Source: Mesorhizobium opportunistum WSM2075
Lineage (GTDB): Bacteria > Pseudomonadota > Alphaproteobacteria > Rhizobiales > Rhizobiaceae
NCBI RefSeq assembly: GCF_000176035.2
Contig: NC_015675.1
Coordinates: 3,414,001-3,478,000 of the forward strand
Direction: 5' to 3'
Length of the DNA stretch: 64,000 nucleotides
Positions 55,512-64,000 of this stretch are shown piece by piece (positions within the stretch are counted from its first letter, which is position 1; the number at the start of each line of letters is the position of its first letter). Below the pieces are notes generated by a model. The model was not told where the DNA came from, did no database searches, and was given only the letters and a program-made list of their open reading frames with translations. A program made the position numbers and the translations under genes.

Positions 55512-56360
55512 ATGCGCGACCGTCAAGGTTGTCCTCTCGTGGTCTCATCGTCATTCAGCCGCCCGCGTCACCTCGCGGGCATCCTCGCCAAGGCAGTACC
55601 GGCCGTAATGTCGGTTGGGTTGCTGCTCGTGGCCTGGGAACTCTATGCTACCTATTCCGGCATCAAGCCGACGACGCTGCCGGCGCCCTCGCGTGTCTTT
55701 GAGCAGGCGATGCTCAATCGTGACGCGCTGGTCGACAACGCCATTCCCACCATCCGCGCCACGCTCATCGGTTTTGCCTTTTCGCTCAGCGCCGCTTTCG
55801 CGCTGTCGATGCTGGTCGACTTCTTCCAGCCGCTGCGGCGCGCGCTTTTTCCCGTCTTCATCATCAGCCAGACCTTGCCGCTGGTTGCGATCGCGCCGCT
55901 GGTGGTGCTGTGGTTCGGCTTCGGGCTGGCGCCGAAGATCATGCTGGTGGCGCTGGTTACCTTCTTCCCGATGCTGGTGGCGCTGGTCGAGGGCTATGAG
56001 GCAACCGAGCCCGAGATCGGCCAGATGCTACGCGCCATGGGGGCGGGGCGCTGGCGCGTCTTCGTGCTGGCGCGGCTGCCTTCGGCGCTGCCATATTTCT
56101 TCGCTGGCCTGCGGATCTCCATCACCTATGCCGTCGTCGGCGCCATCTTCGCCGAATATGCGGGTGCCGCCAAGGGGCTGGGCATCTACATGCTCAACGC
56201 CAAGAACAATTTTCGCCCCGACCTGGTGCTGGCCGCCGTCGGCGTCAGCGCCGCGCTTACTCTCATCCTGTTCGGATTGACGGTGCTGCTGCAGCGCTTG
56301 GCCATGCCCTGGGAACGGGCCGCGGGCAAGCAAGCCGCGGCAAAGGCGGCGCGGAGATGA
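55512..56360 (+). CDS. thiX: Thiamine-precursor ABC transporter permease
   Basis: This 282-residue BPD-type permease has about six membrane helices, the coupling loop 'EATEPEIGQMLRAMGAGRWRVF' (EAA motif) and 'FFAGLRISITYAVVGAIFAEY'. It is of the SsuC/ThiX type. It starts 13 bases after the ykoF stop (the start codon is not certain; a GTG lies further in) and its stop overlaps the ATPase start (ATGA). Regulation by the upstream TPP riboswitch is expected. Confidence 0.9.
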   Translation: MRDRQGCPLVVSSSFSRPRHLAGILAKAVPAVMSVGLLLVAWELYATYSGIKPTTLPAPSRVFEQAMLNRDALVDNAIPTIRATLIGFAFSLSAAFALSMLVDFFQPLRRALFPVFIISQTLPLVAIAPLVVLWFGFGLAPKIMLVALVTFFPMLVALVEGYEATEPEIGQMLRAMGAGRWRVFVLARLPSALPYFFAGLRISITYAVVGAIFAEYAGAAKGLGIYMLNAKNNFRPDLVLAAVGVSAALTLILFGLTVLLQRLAMPWERAAGKQAAAKAARR

Positions 56361-58132
56361 GCCGGCTCGAATTGCGACATGTGCGCAAGGCGTTTGGCGG
56401 GCTCGACGTTCTTGCCGACATTTCGCTCAACGTCGGTGCCGGCGAATTCGTCTCGATCCTCGGACCGTCGGGCGCCGGCAAGTCGACGCTGTTCCAGCTT
56501 CTGACCGGCGCCGAACATGGCGAAGGCGAGATGTTGTTCGACGGCGTGCCGCTCGACGATCACGGCCGGCATTTTGCCTTCATGCCGCAGCGCGATGCGT
56601 TGATGCCGTGGCGGCGCATCCTCGACAACGCGACACTCGGGCTCGAAGTGCAAGGCATCAAGCGCAAGGCAGCACGGGCGCGGGTCGCGCCGCTGTTCGC
56701 CGAATTCGGACTTGTCGGCTTCGAGCGGCATTTTCCGGCGCAGCTTTCGGGCGGCATGCGCCAGCGCGCGGCGCTGTTGCGCACGGTTGTGCAGGAGCGC
56801 GACATGCTTTTGCTCGACGAGCCTTTCGGCGCGCTCGACGCACTGACCCGCGCCGCCATGCAGCGTTGGCTCGAGCAGATGTGGCGGCACCATCGCTGGA
56901 CGGCACTGCTGATCACCCACGATGTGCGCGAAGCCGTATACCTGTCCGACCGCATCTATGTGCTGTCGGCGCGCCCGGCCCGTGTGCTGCGTGAGATCAG
57001 GGTGCCGTTGCCGCGTCCGCGCGACCCGACCGGTGCCGCCGCGCGCCAGGCCATCGCACTCGAGGCCGAGATCCTCGACATTTTGCTCAACCCTCAACCT
57101 CCAAAGGACATGACCATGACTGATCTGACGCGCCGGCAGGCCTTGCTGCTTACCCTCGCCAGCGGTCTTCCGCTGATCGCCGGACCGGGCCGCTCTTTCG
57201 CGGCGATGCAGAAAATCACCGTCGCTTTGGACTGGACGGTCAACACCAACCACATCGGGCTGTTCGTCGCCCGCGACAAGGGGTTTTATTCCGACGCCGG
57301 CCTCGAGGTCGACATTCTGCCCTACAGCGATACCGGCGCCGGCACGCTGGTCGCCAACCGTGTCGCCGATTTCGGCATCAACGGCACCATCAGCCTGTTC
57401 ACCCAGAAAACCGCCGGAGCGGACTTGAAAGCCGTCTACGCCGTGGTGCAATCCGAAACCGGCCGGCTGGTGTTCAATGCCGCGCGCAGCGACATCAAGA
57501 GCCCGAAGGACCTTGACGGCCTGACCTATGGCGGTTTTGGCAGCGCCTGGGAAAACGCGCTGATCTCGACCATCATCCGCCACGATGGCGGCAAGGGCAA
57601 TTTCGAAACGGTGACGCTCGGCACCTCCGCCTACGAAGCCCTTGCCAACGGCACCGTCGACTTCACGCTGGAGGTTTTGACCTGGGAGGGCGTCGAGGCG
57701 GAACTCAAAGGCGTCCATCAGCGCAGCTTCGTCTATGCCGACTATGGCGTGCCCGACGAGCACACGACGCTGATCTCGTCGAGCGAGGCGTATCTGTCAG
57801 CGAACCCTAAGCTTGCGGAGGCCTTCATCCAGGCGACGCAGCGCGGCTACCGGTTCGCCGTCGAGCATCCCGATGAAGCGGCCGCGCTGCTCATCACCGC
57901 CAACAAGGATGCGCTGACCAATCCGGCGCTGATCAAGGCCTCGCTGAAGGCGCTGATCGACGGGCACTATCTGCGCGCGGAAAACGGCGCCATCGGCACG
58001 ATGGATCCGGCCAAGATGGACGCGATCGGCGACTATCTCTTCACAGCGGGCATTCTGCATGACGCCGATGGCAAGGTTCTGACGCAACGCCCTGATTTCA
58101 CGAAGTATTTCAGCAATTCAACTCTGGGCTAA
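56357..58132 (+). CDS. thiZ: ThiZ ATPase fused in frame to ThiY substrate-binding protein
   Basis: One uninterrupted frame of 591 codons holds an ABC ATPase (residues 1-250) and a complete NMT1/THI5-like binding protein. The ATPase has P-loop GPSGAGKST at 36-44, signature LSGGMRQR, Walker B LLLDEPFGALD and H-loop 'LLITHDVREA'. No stop separates them. The join reads 'LDILLNPQPPKDMTMTDLTR', after which a full signal peptide follows. A covalent ATPase-signal peptide fusion would be topologically odd, so internal initiation at 57116 is likely; the ATPase would then end in or be cut near this point. The start overlaps the thiX stop. Confidence 0.85.
   Translation: MSRLELRHVRKAFGGLDVLADISLNVGAGEFVSILGPSGAGKSTLFQLLTGAEHGEGEMLFDGVPLDDHGRHFAFMPQRDALMPWRRILDNATLGLEVQGIKRKAARARVAPLFAEFGLVGFERHFPAQLSGGMRQRAALLRTVVQERDMLLLDEPFGALDALTRAAMQRWLEQMWRHHRWTALLITHDVREAVYLSDRIYVLSARPARVLREIRVPLPRPRDPTGAAARQAIALEAEILDILLNPQPPKDMTMTDLTRRQALLLTLASGLPLIAGPGRSFAAMQKITVALDWTVNTNHIGLFVARDKGFYSDAGLEVDILPYSDTGAGTLVANRVADFGINGTISLFTQKTAGADLKAVYAVVQSETGRLVFNAARSDIKSPKDLDGLTYGGFGSAWENALISTIIRHDGGKGNFETVTLGTSAYEALANGTVDFTLEVLTWEGVEAELKGVHQRSFVYADYGVPDEHTTLISSSEAYLSANPKLAEAFIQATQRGYRFAVEHPDEAAALLITANKDALTNPALIKASLKALIDGHYLRAENGAIGTMDPAKMDAIGDYLFTAGILHDADGKVLTQRPDFTKYFSNSTLG
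57116..58132 (+). CDS. thiY: Thiamine-precursor (HMP-type) periplasmic binding protein, internal start
   Basis: Starting at ATG 57116, with AAAGGA seven bases upstream, the product is 338 residues. It has a twin-arginine-like signal peptide ('TRRQALLLTLASGLPLIAGP', cleavage near R-S-F-A). Then comes the NMT1/THI5-like fold: 'VALDWTVNTNHIGLFVARDKG', 'VDILPYSDTGAGTLVANRVA', 'LTYGGFGSAWENALI'. This matches ThiY proteins that bind N-formyl-HMP or HMP. The reading frame is the same as the upstream ATPase with no stop between, so both a fused and a separate product are possible. Confidence 0.85.
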   Translation: MTDLTRRQALLLTLASGLPLIAGPGRSFAAMQKITVALDWTVNTNHIGLFVARDKGFYSDAGLEVDILPYSDTGAGTLVANRVADFGINGTISLFTQKTAGADLKAVYAVVQSETGRLVFNAARSDIKSPKDLDGLTYGGFGSAWENALISTIIRHDGGKGNFETVTLGTSAYEALANGTVDFTLEVLTWEGVEAELKGVHQRSFVYADYGVPDEHTTLISSSEAYLSANPKLAEAFIQATQRGYRFAVEHPDEAAALLITANKDALTNPALIKASLKALIDGHYLRAENGAIGTMDPAKMDAIGDYLFTAGILHDADGKVLTQRPDFTKYFSNSTLG

Positions 58133-58195
58133 GGGGGCAATCCGGCTCTCGGAACTGATGGGTCCTCATCAATCGCGCGGATGCGCAGACCTCGG

Positions 58196-58975
58196 CTAAT
58201 TCCGGGCGATCTCATAGAGCAAAGTTGTTTTGACGTGCCGCCCGGGCTCGCCCTGCAGTGAAAGAGCGGATGTATATAGTTTCGCGACTGCCGGGCAGAG
58301 ACCTTCGAATTCCGGGCTGACATTGGCAATTGCATTCATCTCGGTGGGAGTGCCGCCAGCGTTGATGAAGGCGTCGGCCAGCAGTGACCAGTCCTCATCG
58401 CTGGCTGAAGCGGCAGCCAGACCGCTCTTCTTCGCTGCGCCGAAGGCGTGGAACAGGGTGGCTCCGATCTTGTCCATGTCGGTCAGGAAATCCCGATCCG
58501 GCATGCTGAGCGCGTCCGGCCCGTTGCGAAGGTAGTTGTTGCAAGTGACTGGGGCTTCCCGCGCCATGATATGGTTGAGCATGGCCAATTGTGCACGCAG
58601 CGCCTCGGCGGCATTGCTGTCTGGGGACGAAGACAGCAGGGATGCGTATCTTCGCCTGAGGCCGGCGACCGCCATCCTGCTCGTGTTTCGCACTTGCTCC
58701 ACGCTTCCAAGTCTGGCCACGGCAGTGATCTTTTCCACGACGGCGTCATAGTCGTCTGGAAACTCCTGCTGGATTGCCATGAATATCTGGCTTCCCTGGC
58801 TCTGAATCTGTTCGCTCACCTGAGCTGTGGTCAGGGTCTGCGGATCGGGCGAGCCCGCCACTGTCTGGTAGAGATATTTGCCGCCGGCAAAGCCGAGCGC
58901 CCAAGGCAATATCTTTACCGCAACGAAAGACAAAGCGGCGACCGCCGCCACGCCCAAGCTTCTCCAACGCGCCAT
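58196..58975 (-). CDS. Hypothetical membrane-anchored protein paired with TPR protein
   Basis: This 259-residue protein has an N-terminal membrane segment ('LGVAAVAALSFVAVKILPWALGF') and a helical extracytoplasmic part ('QVSEQIQSQGSQIFMAIQQE', 'FPDDYDAVVEKITAVARLG', 'EDWSLLADAFINAGG'). No domain is recognised. It begins 21 bases after the stop of the giant TPR gene on the same strand and likely works with it at the inner membrane. Confidence 0.75.
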   Translation of the reverse strand: MARWRSLGVAAVAALSFVAVKILPWALGFAGGKYLYQTVAGSPDPQTLTTAQVSEQIQSQGSQIFMAIQQEFPDDYDAVVEKITAVARLGSVEQVRNTSRMAVAGLRRRYASLLSSSPDSNAAEALRAQLAMLNHIMAREAPVTCNNYLRNGPDALSMPDRDFLTDMDKIGATLFHAFGAAKKSGLAAASASDEDWSLLADAFINAGGTPTEMNAIANVSPEFEGLCPAVAKLYTSALSLQGEPGRHVKTTLLYEIARN

Positions 58976-58996
58976 CGCCGACCCTCCCTAAACTGT

Positions 58997-61900
58997 CTAT
59001 TTCCCGCCGAGGCTCAGCGCTTTCTTGCGGTCGGCCTCGGCACGCTTGTGGTTGCCCTTGGCGTCCCACGCCTTGCTGCGCACTTTGTAGGCGGTGGCGA
59101 AATCTGGTTTGAGCTTTATCGTCTGGCTGAGATCGGCGATGGCCCCGTCATAGTCCGCCTTGCTGATCCGGATCACGCCCCGGCCCAAATAGGCGAAAGG
59201 GTTCTTGCGGTCGAGGCCGAGCGCCTTTTCGAAATCGCGCAGCGCTGCGGCGTCCTCATGTCTACCCATCCATATGAGGCCCCGATCGGCATAGACCTTT
59301 GCGTCCCTGGTATTGAGACTGATGGCCTTGTCGTAGTCCGCAAGCGCACCGTCGTAGTCTCCCTGGAAACCGAGGTTCTGGCCGCGGTCGTAGTAGGTCT
59401 CGGCAAGATTCGGATTGAGCGCGATCGCCTGGCTGTAGTCAGCGACGGCATGAGCGTAGTCCCGCTTGGCCTCCCAGGCCATTGCTCGGGCCAGATAGGC
59501 GTCGTGGAACGCCGGAAAGAATGCAATCGCTTTGCCGTACAGGGCTATGGCGCCGTCATAGTCGTTCTTCTCATGCAGCGTCCAGCCCTTGCTGAACGCC
59601 TGCGCGGCTGGCGAAGCGCTGCTTGGCTTGGCCGGCGCCTCGCCAACGGCTTTGCCTGGCATCTTCGAGGCGTTCGCTTTCGCCGCCATGGCGATCTGGC
59701 GGCCCTTGCGGGCGAGGGCAAGCTTTGGATCGAGCCTCAGCGCTTGATCGTAGTCGGCAATGGCCTGGTCGTACTCGCCCTTGGTGAACCAGACGCTGCC
59801 GCGCCCGAAATAAACCGGAGCATATTGCGGGTCGAGTTCGATCACGCGACTGTAGTCCGCGATGGCACGATCCAGTTCGTTCTTTTTGCTCCAGGCGACG
59901 GCGCGGCCGATGTAAGCGTCGACATAAGCGGGATAGAGTTCAATAACCTTGCCATAGTCCGTGATGGCTGCGTCATATTTGCCTTTCGCGACAAGCGACG
60001 TACCGCGGCCGACATAGGCCGAGGCTTTCCTTGGATCGAGGGCGATCGCGCGGCTGTACTCGGCGATGGCACGATCGTATTTGCGCTTCCCGTAGAACGC
60101 ATTGCCACGATCCATGAAGGCTTGGAGGTTCCTGGGATCCGAACCGACGGCGAGCGGCGCGGCGCCGCCTTTCTTCAAGGCGGCCACGGCCGCCTTGCGG
60201 GCGACCGCGTAGTCCGGATTGCCCGGATAGAGTCTTATCGCCTGGTCGAAATCGGCAATCGCGCCGCTGTAATCCTTGCTATCGGCCCGTTCTATGCCGC
60301 GCCCGTAGTAGCTGGGGGCATCCTTGGCATCGATCTCGATCGCCGCCGAATAGGCTGTGATCGCTCGCTGGGAATCGCCATTCACGTGCCATGCCATGCC
60401 CATGCAGAAATAGGCATCCACCAGCTTCGGATCGAACGCGGCGGCCCGACCGCAATCGGCGAGGGCACCTTCGGCATCCTCGGTGGTGGCCTTGGCCATG
60501 CCTCGGCGAACATAAGCAGAGACCATATTTGGCAGGAGCTCGATCACGCGGTCATAGTCGTCAATCGCCCGATCATAGGCGCGCTTGTCGTCCCAGGCGT
60601 TGGCGCGGCCGAAATAGGCGAGGGGGCTGTCGGGGTCGAGCGCGATCGCCTTGCCATACGCGCTGATTGCCTGGTCATACTTGCCGGCATCCGACAGGCT
60701 GTCGCCCTGCCGTACCGCGGCCAGAACGCGCGGGTCAGTCGCCTGAATGAGCTTCGCCATCTCAGCGGTCGAAAGCCTGGCCTCGGGCTGGCTATCATTG
60801 TCGACGTCCTGCAGGACCGCAGGTTCGGCGCCGGGTTGCAGCTCGGCTTTCGTCGCCACCGCTGCCCTGCGGCTGGCGAGATAGTCCGCATTGCCTGGAT
60901 CAAGCCCGATCGCCTTGTCGAAATCGGCAATGGCGCCGTCATAGTCTTTCCTGCCGGCCCTAGCCATGCCGCGCCCGTAATAGCTCGCGTCATCCTTCGG
61001 ATCGATCTCGAGCGCCACCGAATAAGCGGCAACCGCGCGGGCAGCGTCGCCCTTCGCTTGCCATGCCATGCCCTTGCAGAAGTATGCGTCACGCGCCTTT
61101 GCATCGAGTGTTGCAGCCCGGCTGCAATCGGCAAGCGCGCCCTCGGCATCGCCTGACGTAACCTTGGCGAGACCCCGGCGAAAATGCGCCGCGGCAAAAT
61201 TGGGGGCGAGTTCGATGACCTTGTCGTAGTCTGCGATCGCCTGCTTGTAAGCGCGTTTGGCAGCCCAGGCCTTGCCGCGGCCGAAATAGGCAAACCGGTC
61301 GTTCGCATCGAGCGAGATCGCCTGGTTGTAGGCGCCGATCGCCTGATCGTACTTGCCCATGTCCAGGAAGGCATCGCCGCCAAGGACCGCTTCCAGGGTT
61401 TGCGGATCGGTCGCCTCCATGGCCCTCGCGGCCAGCGTGTCTTGTATGGCCGTAATATTCGGAACGACGGCTCGAAGCTTCGGCCGTTGTGTGTCTGGCG
61501 GTGGAGCCGACTTGCTCTCATTGCCCGCAACCCGTTCACTGCAGCTTGCCGCCCGCTTTGGATCGAGTTCGGCGGCGCGACGGCAATCCGCCGCAGCACC
61601 GGCCGTATCGCCCTTCAGTGCCCTGGCGCCGGCCCGGCTGAAATAGGCTTCAGCGCTCTCCGGATCAAGGCTGATCGCCTTGTCGAAATCGAGAAGCGCG
61701 CCTTCGACACCATACTTTGCAAGCCGCGTCTCGGCGCGCTCAAGCAAGGCTTTTGCGGCTGCCGGGTTTCTTGTCTCCGTGACAGCCGGCGAAGCTGTTT
61801 CGCCAGGAGCGCGTTGGCTGCAAGAGCCTGCGCGCTTCGGGTCGAGTTCGACGGCGCGCCGACAGTCTGTGGCGGCAATGGCGTGGTTTCCTTGCGATGC

Positions 61901-63115
61901 CTCGGCGAACGCCCGGTCGTAAAAGGCTTCGGCATTGTAAGGATCCAGCTGGATCGCGAAGCTGAATGAGTCTATCGCGCCCGCGACGTCGCCTTGCATC
62001 TGCTGCTCCAGCCCCCGTTTGAGGTTCCAGGCAACGCGTTCGGAGTGATCCTCTTTGGGGTATAGTTGTAGCGGTTCGTACACCGGGGATGCGCCAGGAT
62101 TGAGCGATTGCGACACAGCCGGCGCCTTTGTGCCGACCGGTCCTGGGTCACAAAGACCTGCCTTCTTCGGATCGAGCTCGATGGCCTTGCGGCAATCGGC
62201 GACTGCACCGACGGTGTTGCCGCTGCGAGCGCGCGTGAGCGAACGGCCGAAATAGGCGTCGGCGTCCGTCGGTTTGAGGGCGATCACCTTGTCGAAATCG
62301 GCGATGGCGCGGTCGTCGTCGCCGCTGTTGGTCAAGGCAACGGCTCTGTTGTAATAGCCGTCGATGCTGGTGGAATCGAGCCCGACCGCCCGATCGGCGT
62401 CTGCAAAGGCACGAGCCCAGTCGCTCTTGGCGATCCAGGCGGCGCTGCGACTGGCATAGGCATCCACGCTCTCGGGATCGAAGCCCGTGGCCGCGTCGAA
62501 ATCGGCGATGGCAAGGTCGAAGTCGCCCCTGGAAGCGCGGGCTATGCCGCGGTTGACATACGCCTGGACATCCCGCGGATCGCTCCGGATCGCCTCGCCA
62601 TATTCGGTGATCGCCCGGTCATGGTCGCCCTTTTGCTGCCAGACCACGCCAAGATTGTTGTGCGCTTTGCCATTGTTCGGATCGGCCGCGATCGCCTGTT
62701 CGAAATCGATAATGGCCGCGTCGGTCTTGCCTTTGCGGAAGAAGGCCAGGCCACGGCTGTAGTAGGGATCACTCGAGTCCGGCTCGAGACTGATGGTGAC
62801 GTTGAAGTCAGCAATGGCGCGGTCGTTTTCCCCCTTGTTGTACCAGGCAGTCCCGCGGTTGAAATAGGCGATAACGCGGTTCCGCGACGACTCCGTCTTG
62901 TCCTCGGCAATCGGCGTGCAGGCGGCAATGAGTTGGTCGGCATCGACCTTGCCGTCGCTGAAGCAGACGGCGTAGTCCTTGCCGGCGCCGAGCGCGGCCG
63001 TGTTCAGTGCGAGAAAAGCGGCAAGGCCTGCCGGCCACCCTCGGCGCAAAGCTCTCGCCAGCAAGCACGATCCGATCGCGGCGGCGACCAGTCCCGCAGC
63101 CTTCCAGCTCACCAT
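58997..63115 (-). CDS. Giant tetratricopeptide-repeat protein (1372 aa)
   Basis: This 1372-residue protein has an N-terminal membrane or signal segment ('GLVAAAIGSCLLARALRRGW', 'LAAFLALNTAALGAG') followed by about thirty TPR units of the pattern 'YYNRGVA...GDYDRAIADYDKAI.LDP'. Groups of units are themselves repeated: two super-repeats of about 190 residues (coding DNA about 60840-61420 and 60160-60760) each start with 'TDP..L.AV..GD' and carry 'ADC.RAA..D' units with a Cys. TPR solenoids bind partner proteins; the target is unknown. The ATG at 63115 has GGGGAGG before it. It likely forms an operon with the gene at 58196. Confidence 0.88.
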   Translation of the reverse strand: MVSWKAAGLVAAAIGSCLLARALRRGWPAGLAAFLALNTAALGAGKDYAVCFSDGKVDADQLIAACTPIAEDKTESSRNRVIAYFNRGTAWYNKGENDRAIADFNVTISLEPDSSDPYYSRGLAFFRKGKTDAAIIDFEQAIAADPNNGKAHNNLGVVWQQKGDHDRAITEYGEAIRSDPRDVQAYVNRGIARASRGDFDLAIADFDAATGFDPESVDAYASRSAAWIAKSDWARAFADADRAVGLDSTSIDGYYNRAVALTNSGDDDRAIADFDKVIALKPTDADAYFGRSLTRARSGNTVGAVADCRKAIELDPKKAGLCDPGPVGTKAPAVSQSLNPGASPVYEPLQLYPKEDHSERVAWNLKRGLEQQMQGDVAGAIDSFSFAIQLDPYNAEAFYDRAFAEASQGNHAIAATDCRRAVELDPKRAGSCSQRAPGETASPAVTETRNPAAAKALLERAETRLAKYGVEGALLDFDKAISLDPESAEAYFSRAGARALKGDTAGAAADCRRAAELDPKRAASCSERVAGNESKSAPPPDTQRPKLRAVVPNITAIQDTLAARAMEATDPQTLEAVLGGDAFLDMGKYDQAIGAYNQAISLDANDRFAYFGRGKAWAAKRAYKQAIADYDKVIELAPNFAAAHFRRGLAKVTSGDAEGALADCSRAATLDAKARDAYFCKGMAWQAKGDAARAVAAYSVALEIDPKDDASYYGRGMARAGRKDYDGAIADFDKAIGLDPGNADYLASRRAAVATKAELQPGAEPAVLQDVDNDSQPEARLSTAEMAKLIQATDPRVLAAVRQGDSLSDAGKYDQAISAYGKAIALDPDSPLAYFGRANAWDDKRAYDRAIDDYDRVIELLPNMVSAYVRRGMAKATTEDAEGALADCGRAAAFDPKLVDAYFCMGMAWHVNGDSQRAITAYSAAIEIDAKDAPSYYGRGIERADSKDYSGAIADFDQAIRLYPGNPDYAVARKAAVAALKKGGAAPLAVGSDPRNLQAFMDRGNAFYGKRKYDRAIAEYSRAIALDPRKASAYVGRGTSLVAKGKYDAAITDYGKVIELYPAYVDAYIGRAVAWSKKNELDRAIADYSRVIELDPQYAPVYFGRGSVWFTKGEYDQAIADYDQALRLDPKLALARKGRQIAMAAKANASKMPGKAVGEAPAKPSSASPAAQAFSKGWTLHEKNDYDGAIALYGKAIAFFPAFHDAYLARAMAWEAKRDYAHAVADYSQAIALNPNLAETYYDRGQNLGFQGDYDGALADYDKAISLNTRDAKVYADRGLIWMGRHEDAAALRDFEKALGLDRKNPFAYLGRGVIRISKADYDGAIADLSQTIKLKPDFATAYKVRSKAWDAKGNHKRAEADRKKALSLGGK

Positions 63116-63339
63116 TCGCCGGTCCTCCCCCGAAAACCTTTGATCCGTTTCAATGACAATCGACTTATTGTTCTTTATTTGTTCCAAAAATGCAAGCATA
63201 AATTGCAATACAGCTGAGACGATCGGCACTTCCTGGTGCTCGCACCCCTTTCGGAGGCCCTATTTAGTGCCGATCTGAGCTTCTCGGTTAACGGCCCGGC
63301 AATGGTTGCGTGCAAAGGTCACCCGGAGGGATCATTGGG

Positions 63340-64000
63340 GTGCTTGGCTTGCTCATGTCTAAAAGTGAAACCCTTTCGAGCGCCAATGAGAGCGGGATTC
63401 TGTCCGCGGCCCGAAAGCGTGAAATCCTGATCGACCTGCGCGAAGGCTTCTTTCGTGTGTGTGCGTTGGCCTTTGCTGGCATGTTCGTCTACCGCGGCGT
63501 ATCCCATCTCATCGAGGATCCGACCCGACTCAACATTGCGTTGCTGGCAATCTCCGAGGTGCTCACCTTCACATGGCTGATGCTGTCGCGGCGCCCGGTG
63601 ACACGCGACTGGAACCCGCTCACCGTGATTGTCACCATGATTGCCAGTTTTGGCGCCGGCTTCATCACGCTGGAACCGGGAGCGGCCATCATTCCGGTGT
63701 ATGTCGCAGCCCCGCTGCAGATACTGGCGGTGTCGTTTGTCATTTGGGGGAAAGCATCGCTGGGGCGTTCGTTTGCCTTGCTGCCCGGCAATCGCGGCGT
63801 GATGACCGGCGGTGCCTACCGCCTGGTACGGCATCCAATCTATGCCGGCTACCTTGCCGGCCATATCCTGTTCCTGCTGTCGGCCTTCTCCTTCTACAAT
63901 CTCGCTGTCTACGCCGTGATAACCTATCTTCAGCTTTACCGAATCCTGCGTGAAGAGGCCCTGCTGGCGGCGTTGCCGGAATACCGCGACTACATGAGCC
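63340..64000 (+). CDS. ICMT-like membrane methyltransferase, 3' end outside window
   Basis: At least 220 codons are open to the end of the window. Membrane segments start near 'VCALAFAGMFVYRGVSHL' and 'LLAISEVLTFTWLML'. The signature 'GAYRLVRHPIYAGYLAGHI' followed by 'ILREEALLAALPEYRDYM' is that of the isoprenylcysteine/phospholipid methyltransferase group (ICMT/PEMT). The substrate is unknown in bacteria. GTG 63340 has GGAGGG nine bases upstream; ATG 63355 is the alternative. The gap before it (63116-63339) holds the promoters of this gene and of the divergent TPR gene. Confidence 0.88.
   Translation, partial: MLGLLMSKSETLSSANESGILSAARKREILIDLREGFFRVCALAFAGMFVYRGVSHLIEDPTRLNIALLAISEVLTFTWLMLSRRPVTRDWNPLTVIVTMIASFGAGFITLEPGAAIIPVYVAAPLQILAVSFVIWGKASLGRSFALLPGNRGVMTGGAYRLVRHPIYAGYLAGHILFLLSAFSFYNLAVYAVITYLQLYRILREEALLAALPEYRDYMS

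Noticed and set aside
56186..57763. Minus-strand open frame of 525 codons opposite thiX/thiZ/thiY
   Set aside because: The plus strand encodes clear ABC transporter motifs; this frame results from high GC and lacks domains.
58448..61156. Long open frame (about 900 codons) on the plus strand opposite the TPR gene
   Set aside because: It mirrors the repeated TPR codons on the other strand; it has low-complexity repeats without any domain, and the minus-strand TPR reading is coherent.
58997..63115. Regularly spaced DNA repeats that could suggest a repeat array such as CRISPR
   Set aside because: The period is about 102 bases and matches 34-residue TPR codons; units are diverged and coding. No CRISPR array or cas gene is seen anywhere in the window.
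62108..63217. Plus-strand open frame of about 370 codons at the 5' end of the TPR gene
   Set aside because: Shadow of the TPR repeats, no family features or ribosome site.

Overview
The window is high-GC DNA in alphaproteobacterial style, most likely from Mesorhizobium or a close relative in the Rhizobiales. This rests on the gene families (HWE histidine kinase, DUF982, DUF1330, DUF3606, PF09859 oxygenase, BKACE/DUF849), on GTG/TTG starts with strong GGAGG sites, and on intergenic inverted repeats that I associate with Mesorhizobium. The assignment is inference; no rRNA or marker operon is present.

Layout. 1-4629: small oxidoreductases (two NmrA-like, two DHFR-like), an esterase and an ECF sigma factor with a C-terminal SnoaL-like domain. 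4614-7580: a minus-strand alkylation-repair island (PF09859 oxygenase, half-Ada methyltransferase, small ORF, full Ada). 7734-12727: a HigA remnant, an HxlR regulator facing a DUF1330 gene, a secreted protein, a SnoaL protein and a PAS-PAS-GGDEF-EAL protein. 13256-25343: catabolic and regulatory genes (BKACE, class C serine hydrolase, orphan DppA-like binding protein, FAD amine oxidase facing an XRE-cupin regulator, Gfo/Idh, adenosine-deaminase family, Lrp, aminotransferase, VOC). 25561-27919: a secreted protein, a C39-like peptidase and D-Ala-D-Ala ligase. 28182-31044: a lower-GC patch with a membrane-anchored phospholipase-A2-like protein and a frameshifted GNAT gene. 31085-39151: many small proteins (RHH, DUF982, zinc-knuckle, GFA, DUF3606, DoxX), an HWE kinase, a haloacetate-dehalogenase-like hydrolase and tRNA-Gln(TTG).

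39289-40608 holds three copies of a compact promoter, two-hairpin RNA and terminator module, two of them flanking a methyltransferase gene. 40939-50309 is a degraded prophage. A terminase large-subunit gene is split by a low-GC block carrying three overlapping genes of unknown function. After the split, the terminase 3' part runs straight into a tail-fibre gene, so the portal, capsid and tail genes are gone. A fibre chaperone-like gene, a family 25 glycosyltransferase and a lysis cassette (GH108 endolysin, small membrane proteins, spanin-like pair) remain.

50484-64000 returns to chromosomal genes: GNAT, a channel-like membrane protein, GT39, msrA, then a TPP riboswitch controlling ykoF-thiX-thiZ-thiY (with thiZ and thiY in one uninterrupted reading frame), a 1372-residue TPR protein with its partner, and the start of an ICMT-like methyltransferase.

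The best candidates for undescribed biology are the triplicated small RNA module and the three-gene cassette inside the terminase. The PLA2-like membrane protein and the ThiZ-ThiY fusion come next.
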